Below, one piece after another: positions 8,857 to 17,204 of a stretch of 36,027 nt of DNA. Made by a program: the position numbers and the translations under genes. Source of the stretch: Caldifarciminota bacterium UBA5631 (GTDB lineage: Bacteria > Hydrothermota > Hydrothermia > UBA1063); assembly GCA_002421425.1 (NCBI GenBank), contig DIJZ01000018.1, positions 1-36,027 on the forward strand, given 5' to 3'. The first letter of the stretch is position 1. Every line of letters begins with the position of its first letter. Below the pieces are notes generated by a model that saw only the letters and a list, made by a program, of their open reading frames with translations, did not search any database and had not been told where the DNA came from.

Positions 8857-8881
8857 TTTTAAACTAATTTGGAGGTTTTAA

Positions 8882-9793
8882 ATGTTGCCTAAATTCGATG
8901 AGTTAAGGAAACCGATGTTGGAGTACCTTTCTGATGGAAAAGAGCGTAAGGTTAGTGAAGTGATTGAGTATTTGGCAAATTACTTTAATCTTACAGAAGA
9001 GGAACGGTCTGAACTTATCCCCAGCGGCGTAGAGCCAAGGTTCACTAATAGAGTTTCGTGGGTGAGAACGTATTTAAGCAAAGCGGGTTTAGTTGAGTCT
9101 CCGCGGAGGGGTTATATAAGGATAACCGAACGCGGTTTAGAAGTTTTGAAAGAAAATCCACCGGTCATTAACACTAAGTATTTGATGAAATTTGATGAGT
9201 TCAAAAAATTCTACTTGGGCTCCAGTCACCAAAAAGAGGTTAAAGAGCCAACTGAGACTGTCGAACTAACACCTTTCGAGGTAATTGAAAGGGAGGTAGA
9301 TAAGCTTAATGAAGCTCTTAAAGATGAGCTTATGAAAAACATTTTAGAACGCTCTCCGCGGTTTTTTGAAAAGTTGGTTCTGGAGCTTATTGTTAAAATG
9401 GGTTATGGTGGTTCCTTTGAAGAGGCTTATAAGTTACTCGGAAAAAGCGGAGACGAAGGCGTTGACGGCGTTATAAAGGAAGACTTATTGGGTTTGGACA
9501 ATATTTATCTTCAAGCTAAAAGATACCAGCCCAACCAGACCATTGGAAGAAAAGAGATCCAAAGCTTTGTCGGTGCGCTTCACGGGAAGGGTTCCAGAAA
9601 AGGAATATTTATAACAACTGCGTCCTTCTCAAAAGAAGCGCAAGAGTATGCTGAGAGTGTTAAAGATATTAAGGTGATTCTTATTGATTGTGACAAACTC
9701 GTGGATTATATGATTAAGTACAACTTAGGCGTGCGAGTTGATAAGGTTATTGAGGTTAAGAAGATTGATTTGGATTACTTTGAAGGATTTTAG
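8882..9793 (+). CDS. mrr: Mrr-type restriction endonuclease (winged helix + PD-(D/E)xK)
   Basis: 303 aa. Mrr enzymes cut DNA that carries foreign methylation. The N-terminal part (1-95) fits the Mrr N-terminal winged-helix domain (LPKFDELRKPMLEYLSDGKE...YLSKAGLVESPRRGYIRITERG). The C-terminal part is a classic Mrr catalytic domain: FEKLVLELIVKMGYGGS, then GDEGVDGVI (about 189-197) and IYLQAKRYQ (about 208-216), giving the D...QxK nuclease core, then GRKEIQSFVGALHGKGSRKG and FITTASFSKEAQEYA. GGAGG stands 6 bases before the ATG. Sitting just after a type III system, it completes a small defence island; the type III methylation must be of a kind this enzyme tolerates. The symbol is given by family; the target modification is unknown. 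Confidence 0.9.
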   Translation: MLPKFDELRKPMLEYLSDGKERKVSEVIEYLANYFNLTEEERSELIPSGVEPRFTNRVSWVRTYLSKAGLVESPRRGYIRITERGLEVLKENPPVINTKYLMKFDEFKKFYLGSSHQKEVKEPTETVELTPFEVIEREVDKLNEALKDELMKNILERSPRFFEKLVLELIVKMGYGGSFEEAYKLLGKSGDEGVDGVIKEDLLGLDNIYLQAKRYQPNQTIGRKEIQSFVGALHGKGSRKGIFITTASFSKEAQEYAESVKDIKVILIDCDKLVDYMIKYNLGVRVDKVIEVKKIDLDYFEGF

Positions 9794-9841
9794 TTTTGTG
9801 GTATTGTTAAAGAAGTTTTGAAATTTAAAAGGGTGTGTTTT

Positions 9842-10357
9842 ATGTCTAAAAAATTGGGGTTTTGCTGGTATCTTGTGTTTATCCTTATAATCGTTGCCGC
9901 AGGGATGTATCTCTGGGGCTACATTAAGGTTAAGCAAATGGAAAAGACCGTGAAAGAGAAAGAGATAGTGATGGTTGAAAGAGCACAGCTTATGGTAAAT
10001 GAGAACGCTCAGAACCTTCTTAAAGCTACAGCTTTGCCTTTAGTCTGGGCTGTGAGGAAGGAGATGATGAGGGGCAACTTTGAACAGATTAATGAATATA
10101 TGGAAAGACTAGTTCAGGAAAAGGGTTTTAAGACGATACTGCTTGTAGATGCATCTCTTAAGATACTCCTTTCCACAGACAAGAGTATGCAGGGACATAG
10201 GTTCGCAGATTACTACCCTGTAGAAATTTTACAGGTAAATGACATTTCAATCTCTGTTGATTCATTTAATATTCGCGTTATAGCGCCTGTTATGGGATTA
10301 GATTCAAGGCTTGGAACATTAGTGATTGAGTATCAACTTGAGAATATAAGCTTATAA
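9842..10357 (+). CDS. Membrane-anchored protein with a periplasmic Cache-like sensor domain, no output domain
   Basis: 171 aa from the ATG at 9842; a TTG 24 bases upstream in the same frame is less likely. There is one N-terminal membrane helix (about residues 7-27, FCWYLVFILIIVAAGMYLWG), then a helical stretch (KVKQMEKTVKEKEIVMVERAQLM) and an alpha/beta region (KTILLVDASLKILLSTDKSMQGHRF...LGTLVIEYQ). This last part resembles the ligand-binding portion of sensor kinases and chemoreceptors. No HAMP, kinase, GGDEF or methyl-accepting domain follows, and the protein ends at the extracytoplasmic domain. It lies 48 bases after the Mrr gene. Function unknown; it may be a stand-alone sensor, a partner of another protein, or a truncated receptor. 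Confidence 0.7.
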   Translation: MSKKLGFCWYLVFILIIVAAGMYLWGYIKVKQMEKTVKEKEIVMVERAQLMVNENAQNLLKATALPLVWAVRKEMMRGNFEQINEYMERLVQEKGFKTILLVDASLKILLSTDKSMQGHRFADYYPVEILQVNDISISVDSFNIRVIAPVMGLDSRLGTLVIEYQLENISL

Positions 10358-10509
10358 TAAGAAGCTGTAAAAAAACGGATTGTCTTGTTTGTCCAATTTT
10401 GCTGAACTGCTCTAAGAAAAAGCATATAAAATTTTATAATTAGTAAAAAGGACGTATAATTAGACTATGCTGTTCCCTCTGGAATGGTTATTTAAAGTGA
10501 GAGATTTTT

Positions 10510-11130
10510 ATGCAACAAAGTATAAAGGAAGAAGTAGATGTACATCTACGAGGGGCTTATCCTTCTGATTCAGAGAATTTTGCATCGCTGTTTCTAATTT
10601 CAGAACCCTTTTATCAGTTGATATTCGGAGATGATATTGCTGGCGTAATTGAAAAACTATTTAAAAGAGATGACAACCTTTTTAGTTACCGTCACGTTTT
10701 AGTAGCTGATTTTCAAGGTGAAGCGGCTGGGATACTTCTCGGCTACGATTGTGAAATGAGTGAAAAGGAAGGTCAAAGGACAGATGTTATGTTGTTAAAT
10801 TTATCGTATCTTAACGATCCAGATAAACTAAAGGTTTATAGAAGTTTCAACAATTCCCTTGAGAAGTTTAGTAAAGACGAATTCTACGTTAGTAACCTTG
10901 CTATTTATGAGAAATTCCGTGGTTTGGGTATAGGCAAAGCTCTGATGGAGATGGCAGAAAGGGAAGCGAAAAAACTCGGTTCGAAGAAAATAATTCTTGA
11001 TCTAGGAAGCGAAAACATTAGTGCAACTTTCTTTTACGCTAAATTGGGATTCAAGATGAGAGAGGAATACTGTATACCTGGTAGTGGTGGTCTGGATTTT
11101 TGTTTTAGCAGGATGGAGAAAGAAATTTAG
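10510..11130 (+). CDS. GNAT-family N-acetyltransferase, paralogue 1
   Basis: 206 aa. GNAT enzymes move an acetyl group from acetyl-CoA to an amine; the substrate here is unknown. Motif A is RGLGIGKALMEMAEREAKKLG (about 138-158), the pyrophosphate-binding Q/RxxGxG/A loop, preceded by YVSNLAIYEKF and followed by FFYAKLGFKMREE, the usual last strand and helix. It is clearly homologous to the next gene (shared FLxSxPxxxxxFGxxI, LFSYxH, GxLLGYD). A TATAAT at 10455-10460 precedes it, and a weak GTGAGAG lies before the ATG. About 150 bases separate it from the sensor-like gene. Confidence 0.88.
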   Translation: MQQSIKEEVDVHLRGAYPSDSENFASLFLISEPFYQLIFGDDIAGVIEKLFKRDDNLFSYRHVLVADFQGEAAGILLGYDCEMSEKEGQRTDVMLLNLSYLNDPDKLKVYRSFNNSLEKFSKDEFYVSNLAIYEKFRGLGIGKALMEMAEREAKKLGSKKIILDLGSENISATFFYAKLGFKMREEYCIPGSGGLDFCFSRMEKEI

Positions 11131-11259
11131 TATTTGCGGTTATCAATAAATAAATTTAAGTCGGCAATTTAGAAATTCCTTTTTGATTTAAAATTTCATC
11201 ATGATTTAGCCTTCGCTTGATCAAATATGAGTTGAAGTTGAATATAAATTTCTTGAATT

Positions 11260-11853
11260 ATGCTAATTATTAGAAAGGCCATGCCAGAAGATTCTCAAAG
11301 TTTTGTTAATCTTTTTCTTCTTTCGGCCCCCTATTTCCCAATAGTTTTTGGTAAGAACATTGTCTATAACCTTAGGAAATTATTTCAGAGGAGAAAGAAT
11401 CTTTTTAGTTATGAACATACTTTTTTTGCAGAAATCGATGGTGAGAGGGCAGGTATGCTATTAGGATATGACTGGAACACGAAGAATAGAGAAAATCTCA
11501 ACACAGGTTTAATGCTTTTAAGATTTGGTGGATTCAAAATGCTCCTCTTAACTCCCACGTATTTAAAATTCAATAATACTGTTGGGCAATTTGAAAAGGG
11601 GGAGTATTATATTAGTAATGTTGCTGTTTATGAAATTTTCAGAGGAAAAGGTGTAGGCAGATTGCTTATGCAATTGGCAGAGGATGAGGCAAAGAATTGT
11701 GGAAGTATGAAAATTGTACTTGATGTGGAAAGAGGAAATGTGAATGCCATAAACTTTTATAGAAGTCTTGGGTTTGAAGAAAACGTAGAGTTTCATATTT
11801 CTTTGGAAAAGGGTTTTTGCTTGAATTTTTTAAGAATGATTAAAGTTTTATAA
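11260..11853 (+). CDS. GNAT-family N-acetyltransferase, paralogue 2
   Basis: 197 aa, aligning over its whole length with the preceding acetyltransferase. Motif A is RGKGVGRLLMQLAEDEAKNCG, with YISNVAVYEIF before it and NFYRSLGFEENVEF after it. No ribosome-binding site is visible. A TATAAA (11243-11248) ends only 11 bases before the ATG, so the message may have almost no leader. The nitroreductase gene starts 12 bases after the stop and is probably co-transcribed. The tandem pair implies a local duplication that has diverged considerably. Confidence 0.88.
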   Translation: MLIIRKAMPEDSQSFVNLFLLSAPYFPIVFGKNIVYNLRKLFQRRKNLFSYEHTFFAEIDGERAGMLLGYDWNTKNRENLNTGLMLLRFGGFKMLLLTPTYLKFNNTVGQFEKGEYYISNVAVYEIFRGKGVGRLLMQLAEDEAKNCGSMKIVLDVERGNVNAINFYRSLGFEENVEFHISLEKGFCLNFLRMIKVL

Positions 11854-11865
11854 AAGGAGGCAACT

Positions 11866-12438
11866 ATGTTGAGGGAATTTATCGTTAAAAATCGCAGCTA
11901 TAGAAGATACTATGAGGATTATCAAATAAGTCGTGAAACCTTGCTGGAACTTATTGACCTTGCAAGGCTATCGCCGTCAAGTATGAATTTGCAACCTTTG
12001 AGGTATGTTATCGTCAACACTCCTGAAAGATGCGAATTGATTTTTCAAAATGTTACCTGGGCAGCTTATCTTAAAGATTGGGGTGGACCTAAAGAGGGCG
12101 AGAGACCATCTGCCTACATTATATTACTTGCGGAGAAAGATATTTCAAAGAATTACTTGATTGATGCAGGTCTTGCAACCCAATCTATTTTGCTTGGTGC
12201 CGTCGAAAAGGGACTTGGCGGTTGTATTATGGGTTCATTGAACAGAGACAGAGTTCGTGAGCTGTTTAAGATTCCCGACAAGTACGAGATTATTTATGCA
12301 ATTGCCATAGGCAAGCCGAGAGGGGAAGTTGTGATTGAAGAGGTGAGATTGGGTGAGGATATTAGGTACTGGCGGGATGAGAATGGCATTCATCACGTTC
12401 CAAAGAGAAGGCTCGAGGATATATTGTTACATTTGTAA
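11866..12438 (+). CDS. Nitroreductase-family FMN oxidoreductase
   Basis: 190 aa. The family binds FMN as a dimer and reduces nitro compounds, quinones or related substrates with NAD(P)H. The N-terminus has the classic RSYRRYYEDYQIS...LLELIDLARLSPSSMNLQPLRYVIV (FMN-binding RS-R and the SPS-N-QP stretch). DAGLATQSILLGAVEKGLGGC and AIAIGKPRGE follow, as in other members. An excellent AAAAGGAGG ribosome-binding site precedes the ATG. It is coupled to the second acetyltransferase gene. The real substrate cannot be read from the sequence; small-molecule detoxification alongside the acetyltransferases is a guess. Confidence 0.9.
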   Translation: MLREFIVKNRSYRRYYEDYQISRETLLELIDLARLSPSSMNLQPLRYVIVNTPERCELIFQNVTWAAYLKDWGGPKEGERPSAYIILLAEKDISKNYLIDAGLATQSILLGAVEKGLGGCIMGSLNRDRVRELFKIPDKYEIIYAIAIGKPRGEVVIEEVRLGEDIRYWRDENGIHHVPKRRLEDILLHL

Positions 12439-12501
12439 AGGAGAACGAAGCTAAACTTCTTTCAGAATTGTAATTTCGTACATCCCAGAAACTAATACAT
12501 C

Positions 12502-12530
12502 TTGACAACGAGTTCAATAGGATGCATAAT
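12502..12530 (+). promoter_or_regulatory. Strong sigma-70-type promoter of the BNR-repeat protein
   Basis: A perfect TTGACA (12502-12507), a 17-base spacer and CATAAT (12525-12530), followed by AAGGAGGG (12544-12551) and the ATG at 12556. The leader is only about 20 bases. Confidence 0.8.
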
Positions 12531-12555
12531 TACAATAACCCTTAAGGAGGGTAAA

Positions 12556-14205
12556 ATGAAAATTTTTAAAATTGTTGTAGTGTTACTGGTTGTTCTTGGT
12601 TTTGCTAAAGCAGAAAGCCCATCTGAAGTAAGAACAGTGAAGGAAGCTCCATGGCTACAAGTTGATAAATCACAGGTCCCCATGGATGAGTTATTTCCAT
12701 CCTCACCGGGAATTTGTGATGAGTCAGTAAAAGACGTAACGCGAGAGGCAGCCAAATCTGCGAATTTCCAGAAAAGAGAGGAGATTCCAGGTGAAGAGAA
12801 CTCTCAAATATTATGGGGCACGGATGCTTTGATTAGGTCCGGAAGTTCTAGCCTGAGATGGCTTTCCACATCCCATTCGGCTGATATGCCAAACAGAAGA
12901 ACTTATGTTACGATTCTTAGATATGCAGTTGGTAGCACTAACGATACAGTTCTTCATTATTATTCAGATGACGGACTTAATTGGTCTGAATGGTATCATA
13001 TTTACTATCCTGCAGGTGATGAGATCTGGCAAACAGAAGTTCTTGTGGGGAGAGGAACAAACCCGTGGATTTACACTTTCATGAGGTCTACAGTACAGGG
13101 TTCGGCAGGAAGTGGCGCGCTCATCTTGAGAAGAGGTAAGGCTGACGCGAGTACCTGGGACTGGATATACATAGCTCAACCGGGAGATTCTATTGGTCGC
13201 TTTGCCGTTGATATGGACGAAAATGAGGTCCTCTATCTTGCATATGAGAGGATATTCTCATCGGGAGATACTCAAATCTATGCCTTGACCTCCACAGACT
13301 CAGGCGCTACTTGGAGTGCACCAGTGAGTATATCCGGAGGAAGCAGAAGAGATACAGAAATAGCCATTGGAAAAGACAACTATTTTTATATAACATACGT
13401 GGTTCAAGATTCTATCCTGAGAATAGGCAGGAATACCAATGGCCTGTCAACAGGTAATTGGGTTTTCACGGATGTTCAGACCGAAGGCGAATTTGAGTAT
13501 AATCCAAGTATCGCTGCATCCCGCATGCAAACTCCTCCAAACCAGACTGCATGGGTACTTTACAGGCACTCCCATACTACCTCTTATGATATTCATTATG
13601 CGTATACCACCGATGGTGGTAATGCATGGACCTATAATGTTTGGCAACCTATGAACTATTACTATGGTGATATCGTGTTTCCGTGGGTAGAAACCTCCAT
13701 TGACTATCCGTTTGATATTTGTGCTGCTCTTGGGACTTCTTACCCTTCTTCTGGGTATGACTCTATAGTAACCGTATGGGCATATGCAAATAGTCCAACT
13801 ACCTGGCATGATAGAACTGTCATTAATGACCACAATGCCACGGGGACATTTGGCAACAGAGCAGACCTAAATTATTCGAGGGGTGGAACCACAGTTACTT
13901 ACAGAGAGTATGGGAGCGGATATGTCTGGTTTGACTACTGGTGGAATGTAGGTATTGTAGAGAACAATAGCAACCCTCTCAGAAATTCGATATTCTCCAG
14001 GTCAAGATTGGTAAAAATCGAGTTCACCCTACCCACTGAAAAAACCCTTGAACTTAATGTTTTCAATGCATCGGGAAGAAGAGTGAGATCCTTCGAAAGG
14101 CATTTCCAGAGTGGGCTGAATTCTATGGAAATTGAGTTGCCTTCAAAGGGTATTTACTTCCTTAACGTTGATAATAAAACTATAAGAATTGTTGTGGCAG
14201 AGTAA
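12556..14205 (+). CDS. Secreted BNR/Asp-box repeat protein with C-terminal sorting-like domain
   Basis: 549 aa from the ATG at 12556, chosen for its AAGGAGGG site. A signal peptide is clear (MKIFKIVVVLLVVLGFAKA). The body is a sialidase-type six-bladed-propeller candidate with Asp-box motifs SDDGLNWSEW, TDSGATWSAP and TDGGNAWTYN. The arginine/glutamate catalytic set of true sialidases is not obvious, so a binding or structural role is as likely as an enzyme. The last 75 residues (KIEFTLPTEKTLELNVFNAS...GIYFLNV) form the Ig-like domain found at the C-terminus of secreted proteins in FCB-type bacteria, where it serves secretion or surface attachment. The gene is monocistronic, with its own promoter and terminator. 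Confidence 0.8.
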   Translation: MKIFKIVVVLLVVLGFAKAESPSEVRTVKEAPWLQVDKSQVPMDELFPSSPGICDESVKDVTREAAKSANFQKREEIPGEENSQILWGTDALIRSGSSSLRWLSTSHSADMPNRRTYVTILRYAVGSTNDTVLHYYSDDGLNWSEWYHIYYPAGDEIWQTEVLVGRGTNPWIYTFMRSTVQGSAGSGALILRRGKADASTWDWIYIAQPGDSIGRFAVDMDENEVLYLAYERIFSSGDTQIYALTSTDSGATWSAPVSISGGSRRDTEIAIGKDNYFYITYVVQDSILRIGRNTNGLSTGNWVFTDVQTEGEFEYNPSIAASRMQTPPNQTAWVLYRHSHTTSYDIHYAYTTDGGNAWTYNVWQPMNYYYGDIVFPWVETSIDYPFDICAALGTSYPSSGYDSIVTVWAYANSPTTWHDRTVINDHNATGTFGNRADLNYSRGGTTVTYREYGSGYVWFDYWWNVGIVENNSNPLRNSIFSRSRLVKIEFTLPTEKTLELNVFNASGRRVRSFERHFQSGLNSMEIELPSKGIYFLNVDNKTIRIVVAE

Positions 14206-14213
14206 AATAATTT

Positions 14214-14266
14214 AAGGGCAGGAAAGGCTTCTATTAATTGGCAGTCCTTCCTGCCCTTTCTTTTTA
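14214..14266 (+). terminator. Intrinsic terminator after the BNR-repeat gene
   Basis: AAGGGCAGGAAAGG pairs with CCTTCCTGCCCTT (one bulged A) around an 18-base loop, followed by TCTTTTT. It lies 8 bases after the stop codon. Confidence 0.85.
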
Positions 14267-14351
14267 GGTGTAGCTCAACTTTGATGTTTTAATAGGTTTC
14301 ACATTTGGCTTAAGTCTTTGAACTTTAGGTTAAATACAATAAAATTATGTT

Positions 14352-15224
14352 ATGTGCTTTCTTCTGGTGATGTTGTTTATGTATAAAATCGAAAGCGGTG
14401 AAATGCAAATCATAAGGCAGTCGGGTAGGGAAGTTATAAATTTTTACGGAGGAGTGGTTGTTCGAGATACGGACGCCCTCATTACCTCTCCAGCGGCCCT
14501 GTATTATCAGAAGGAGGGAGTGATGGACCTTTCTGGTCCTGTATCTGGATTTCAGGGCGGCAGGAACCTCCGGTGCAGGACTGCAAGAATATATGAAAAC
14601 GATAAGACCTTCAAAGGTTATGGTAATTGTGAAATAGAGGGCATTGGAGAATATTTGAAGTGTGACAGCGTAATCCTTTCTGGTGATCAGGTTATTGCCT
14701 TTGGCGATGTGTTCTTGAAGAGTGATAAAGATTCAATTGAGGCAGGTGGTCAGGTTCTTTACATCAAGGAGAATTACTTGAAGTCATCAGGTAATAGCTT
14801 TCTGAAGTATCCCGGGGAGGACTCTTTAGTACTCTTTTCGAAAACCTACACTTATAAGGATTCGGTTCTCAATGCCCGGGGCGCAGTTAATATATTTTCT
14901 AGAGAGTTTGAAGGAAGCTGTGATTCCCTTTTATATATGCGTAACTCAAGAATTGCGTATCTTATTGGAAATGGTGCAGCAAAAAATAGCACAAATTTAT
15001 TAAAAGGTGATACCATACTGGTATTTCTTACGGAGGGCAATAGGATGGACTCATCCATTGCTTTGAGTAAAGCCTCTCTTTTGAATCAGGAAAAAGGTAA
15101 TGAACTTTTTCTGGAAGGGGATACATTGCTTTTCTATAGTGAGAAGACCGATAGTTTGAAGTGGTTCAGGGCTTACAACGTGAAAGGATATTACAAGGAG
15201 GGAGCTGCCGATGGCAATCCTTAA
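14352..15224 (+). CDS. OstA/LptA-like periplasmic LPS-transport protein
   Basis: 290 aa. LptA and LptC share a beta-jellyroll that carries LPS across the periplasm between the LptBFG transporter and outer-membrane LptD. Here repeated short beta-strand units with a 'create a marked layer, then hide it' pattern (NFYGGVVVRDTDALITSPAALYY, CDSVILSGDQVIAFGDVFLKSD, LKGDTILVFLTEGN) match OstA-type folds and are longer than a single LptA. The N-terminus has a short hydrophobic start (MCFLLVMLFMY) instead of a full signal peptide. In-frame extension is blocked by a TAA at 14340, so the signal is short or the start has decayed. It overlaps lptB by 14 bases, which supports a role in the same pathway. No ribosome-binding site is seen; a TACAAT lies at 14335-14340. 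Confidence 0.7.
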   Translation: MCFLLVMLFMYKIESGEMQIIRQSGREVINFYGGVVVRDTDALITSPAALYYQKEGVMDLSGPVSGFQGGRNLRCRTARIYENDKTFKGYGNCEIEGIGEYLKCDSVILSGDQVIAFGDVFLKSDKDSIEAGGQVLYIKENYLKSSGNSFLKYPGEDSLVLFSKTYTYKDSVLNARGAVNIFSREFEGSCDSLLYMRNSRIAYLIGNGAAKNSTNLLKGDTILVFLTEGNRMDSSIALSKASLLNQEKGNELFLEGDTLLFYSEKTDSLKWFRAYNVKGYYKEGAADGNP

Positions 15225-15933
15225 GGCTGAAGATTTACACAAATCGTACGGAAAGAAAGAAGTTGTGAAAGGAATCACTATTAATGTAAAAAGCGGCGAG
15301 ATAGTCGGTCTTCTTGGTCCAAATGGGGCGGGAAAAACAACTACATTTTATATGATAATGGGAGAAATTACGCCCGATAAAGGCCGAATTTATCTTGATG
15401 ACATAGAAATTACAGGGTTGCCTATGTACAAAAGGGCAAGATTGGGGCTTTCATATCTACCCCAGGAACCTTCAATTTTCCAGAAGCTGACGGTTTTTGA
15501 TAATATATTTGCAATACTTGAATACAGAGATGTGCCTCGTGAGGAGGCGCTGAAAGCTGCAGAAGAGTATCTTAAGATGATGGAAATTTACGGGTTAAAA
15601 GACCAGCCTGCATATACATTATCTGGTGGTGAGAGGAGAAGGCTGGAGGTTGCGAGAGCGCTGGCGCTGAATCCAAAAATTCTGCTTCTGGATGAACCCT
15701 TCACCGGGGTTGACCCCAAGACCCGGCAGGAAATACAGGATATTATCATTGGATTGAAAAACATTAACATCGGTATTCTCGTAACGGATCACAACGTACG
15801 GGAAACCCTGGAAATTACCGACAGGGCTTACATTATTTATAAAGGTGAAATTCTCATTGAAGGCAACAGCCAGGAATTGATTGTCAACGAGGAAGCAAAA
15901 AAGATCTATCTGGGAGAAAGGTTCAGGCTATGA
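15211..15933 (+). CDS. lptB: LPS export ABC transporter ATP-binding protein LptB
   Basis: 240 aa cytoplasmic ATPase that powers extraction of LPS from the inner membrane with LptF/G. Features in order are Walker A GPNGAGKT (36-43), Q-loop YLPQEPSIFQKLTVFDNI, ABC signature LSGGERRRLEVARAL (about 138-152), Walker B ILLLDEPFTGVDP (about 156-168) and the switch His in VTDHNVRETLEITDRAYI. The C-terminal IYKGEILIEGNSQELIVNEEAKKIYLGERF is diagnostic for LptB rather than generic ABC ATPases. AAGGAGGG stands before the ATG inside the preceding gene. It overlaps rpoN by ATGA (15930-15933); lptB-rpoN adjacency is common in many Gram-negative bacteria. Confidence 0.96.
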   Translation: MAILKAEDLHKSYGKKEVVKGITINVKSGEIVGLLGPNGAGKTTTFYMIMGEITPDKGRIYLDDIEITGLPMYKRARLGLSYLPQEPSIFQKLTVFDNIFAILEYRDVPREEALKAAEEYLKMMEIYGLKDQPAYTLSGGERRRLEVARALALNPKILLLDEPFTGVDPKTRQEIQDIIIGLKNINIGILVTDHNVRETLEITDRAYIIYKGEILIEGNSQELIVNEEAKKIYLGERFRL

Positions 15934-17204
15934 TTCGCAAACCCAGAATCGAACTTGGGCTCAAGCATGAGTTGCTCCCCCTGCCTTTGATAATCCAGGA
16001 AGTTACTCTTCTTGAAATGGATATACTGGAATTGAGGGAAGCAGTTCTTGCCGAAATGACATCTAATCCTATGCTGGACATTGACAAATACTCAGATTTA
16101 AAGATGATTTCAGGGAAGTTTGAAGATCTTGCACAGCTTTCTGAAGGCGCAGAAGAAATGTGGCATGGAGGAGAGGAAGAGGGAGACAGGAGGGAGGATC
16201 TTATTACTTCAGGGCAGAGTCCGTGGGAAAAACTGGAAACACAGATTGATGCATATTTTGAGAATCCCGAAGACTTAAGAATAGCTAAGAGAATTGTGGA
16301 AAACCTTGATGCTTTTGGGTACCTAGGGACTCCTTTAAGTGAACTTGCTAAGATCCTTGGTGTGGACGAAGAGAAGGTAGAAAGAATCCGCAGAGTTATA
16401 GTCGATTTTGAACCCTTCGGAAGCGGTTGTATAGATTTTAAGGAATTTGCACTTATGCAGTTAAGGGAGAGGGGAGTTCATGTTGAACCTTTGGAAGTCC
16501 TGGATTTTCTTAAGGCCAATCTGGATTTTCGCAAAAAACTGATCCCTTATCCATTCTTTCAGGAAGAAGAAGAGCACATTCGTTTTGTGGTTCCTGAGAT
16601 TATTTTCCGCTACGAAGAGGGTGAGCTGAAGTTCTATTTAAATGAAAAGATGTATCCAGGAGTGCAGGTTTCCAGAGACTATCTTGTGCTTCTGGAAAAA
16701 GGGGCAACCGATAGCAGCACTTTGAAGTACCTTGAAGAGAAGTACCGAAGAGTTGAAAAGCTTATAGAGAATATTAGAAAAAGAAAGGAATACTTGAGAA
16801 GAATTGGGGAGCTGATTTTGAATACGCAGATTGGTTTTCTAACAGGAAAAACAAATAAGTTGAAACCGATGTCACAGAGTGAAGGCAGCAGGACCCTTGG
16901 AATTCCCATTTCTACCTTTAGCAGACTTTTAAAGAGCAAGTACGCTGACACTCCAAGAGGAATTTTCTCTTTGAAATTTTTCTTTCAGAAGCCTTACGGG
17001 AAGGGGATGAGCGTTGTCCTGTCCATGGATGACCTGGAAGAGAGGCTCAAAAATGTAATTAACTCTGAAAATAAGAGTAAACCTTATTCGGATGAGGAGA
17101 TTGCGTCTCTTCTCAGACTTACCGGAATAAAAATCTCGAGGAGGATGGTTACGAAGCTGAGAAATAAGCTTGGAATCCCCGACTCCCGGAGCAGAAAAAG
17201 TTAA
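15930..17204 (+). CDS. rpoN: RNA polymerase sigma-54 factor
   Basis: 424 aa, slightly shorter than typical. Region I (residues 1-50: LPLPLIIQEVTLLEMDILEL...SNPML) keeps the activator-interaction leucine pattern; an acidic region II follows (about 55-90), then the core-binding region. The C-terminal DNA-binding part has the promoter-recognition HTH (MSQSEGSRTLGIPISTFSRL, then KYADTPRGIFSLKFFF) and an RpoN box in a variant form, SRRMVTKLRN, where ARRTVAKYRE is usual; the Tyr is replaced by Leu. It is translationally coupled to lptB (ATGA) and to waaA (TAATG). Activators of this sigma factor must be elsewhere in the genome. Confidence 0.95.
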   Translation: MIRKPRIELGLKHELLPLPLIIQEVTLLEMDILELREAVLAEMTSNPMLDIDKYSDLKMISGKFEDLAQLSEGAEEMWHGGEEEGDRREDLITSGQSPWEKLETQIDAYFENPEDLRIAKRIVENLDAFGYLGTPLSELAKILGVDEEKVERIRRVIVDFEPFGSGCIDFKEFALMQLRERGVHVEPLEVLDFLKANLDFRKKLIPYPFFQEEEEHIRFVVPEIIFRYEEGELKFYLNEKMYPGVQVSRDYLVLLEKGATDSSTLKYLEEKYRRVEKLIENIRKRKEYLRRIGELILNTQIGFLTGKTNKLKPMSQSEGSRTLGIPISTFSRLLKSKYADTPRGIFSLKFFFQKPYGKGMSVVLSMDDLEERLKNVINSENKSKPYSDEEIASLLRLTGIKISRRMVTKLRNKLGIPDSRSRKS

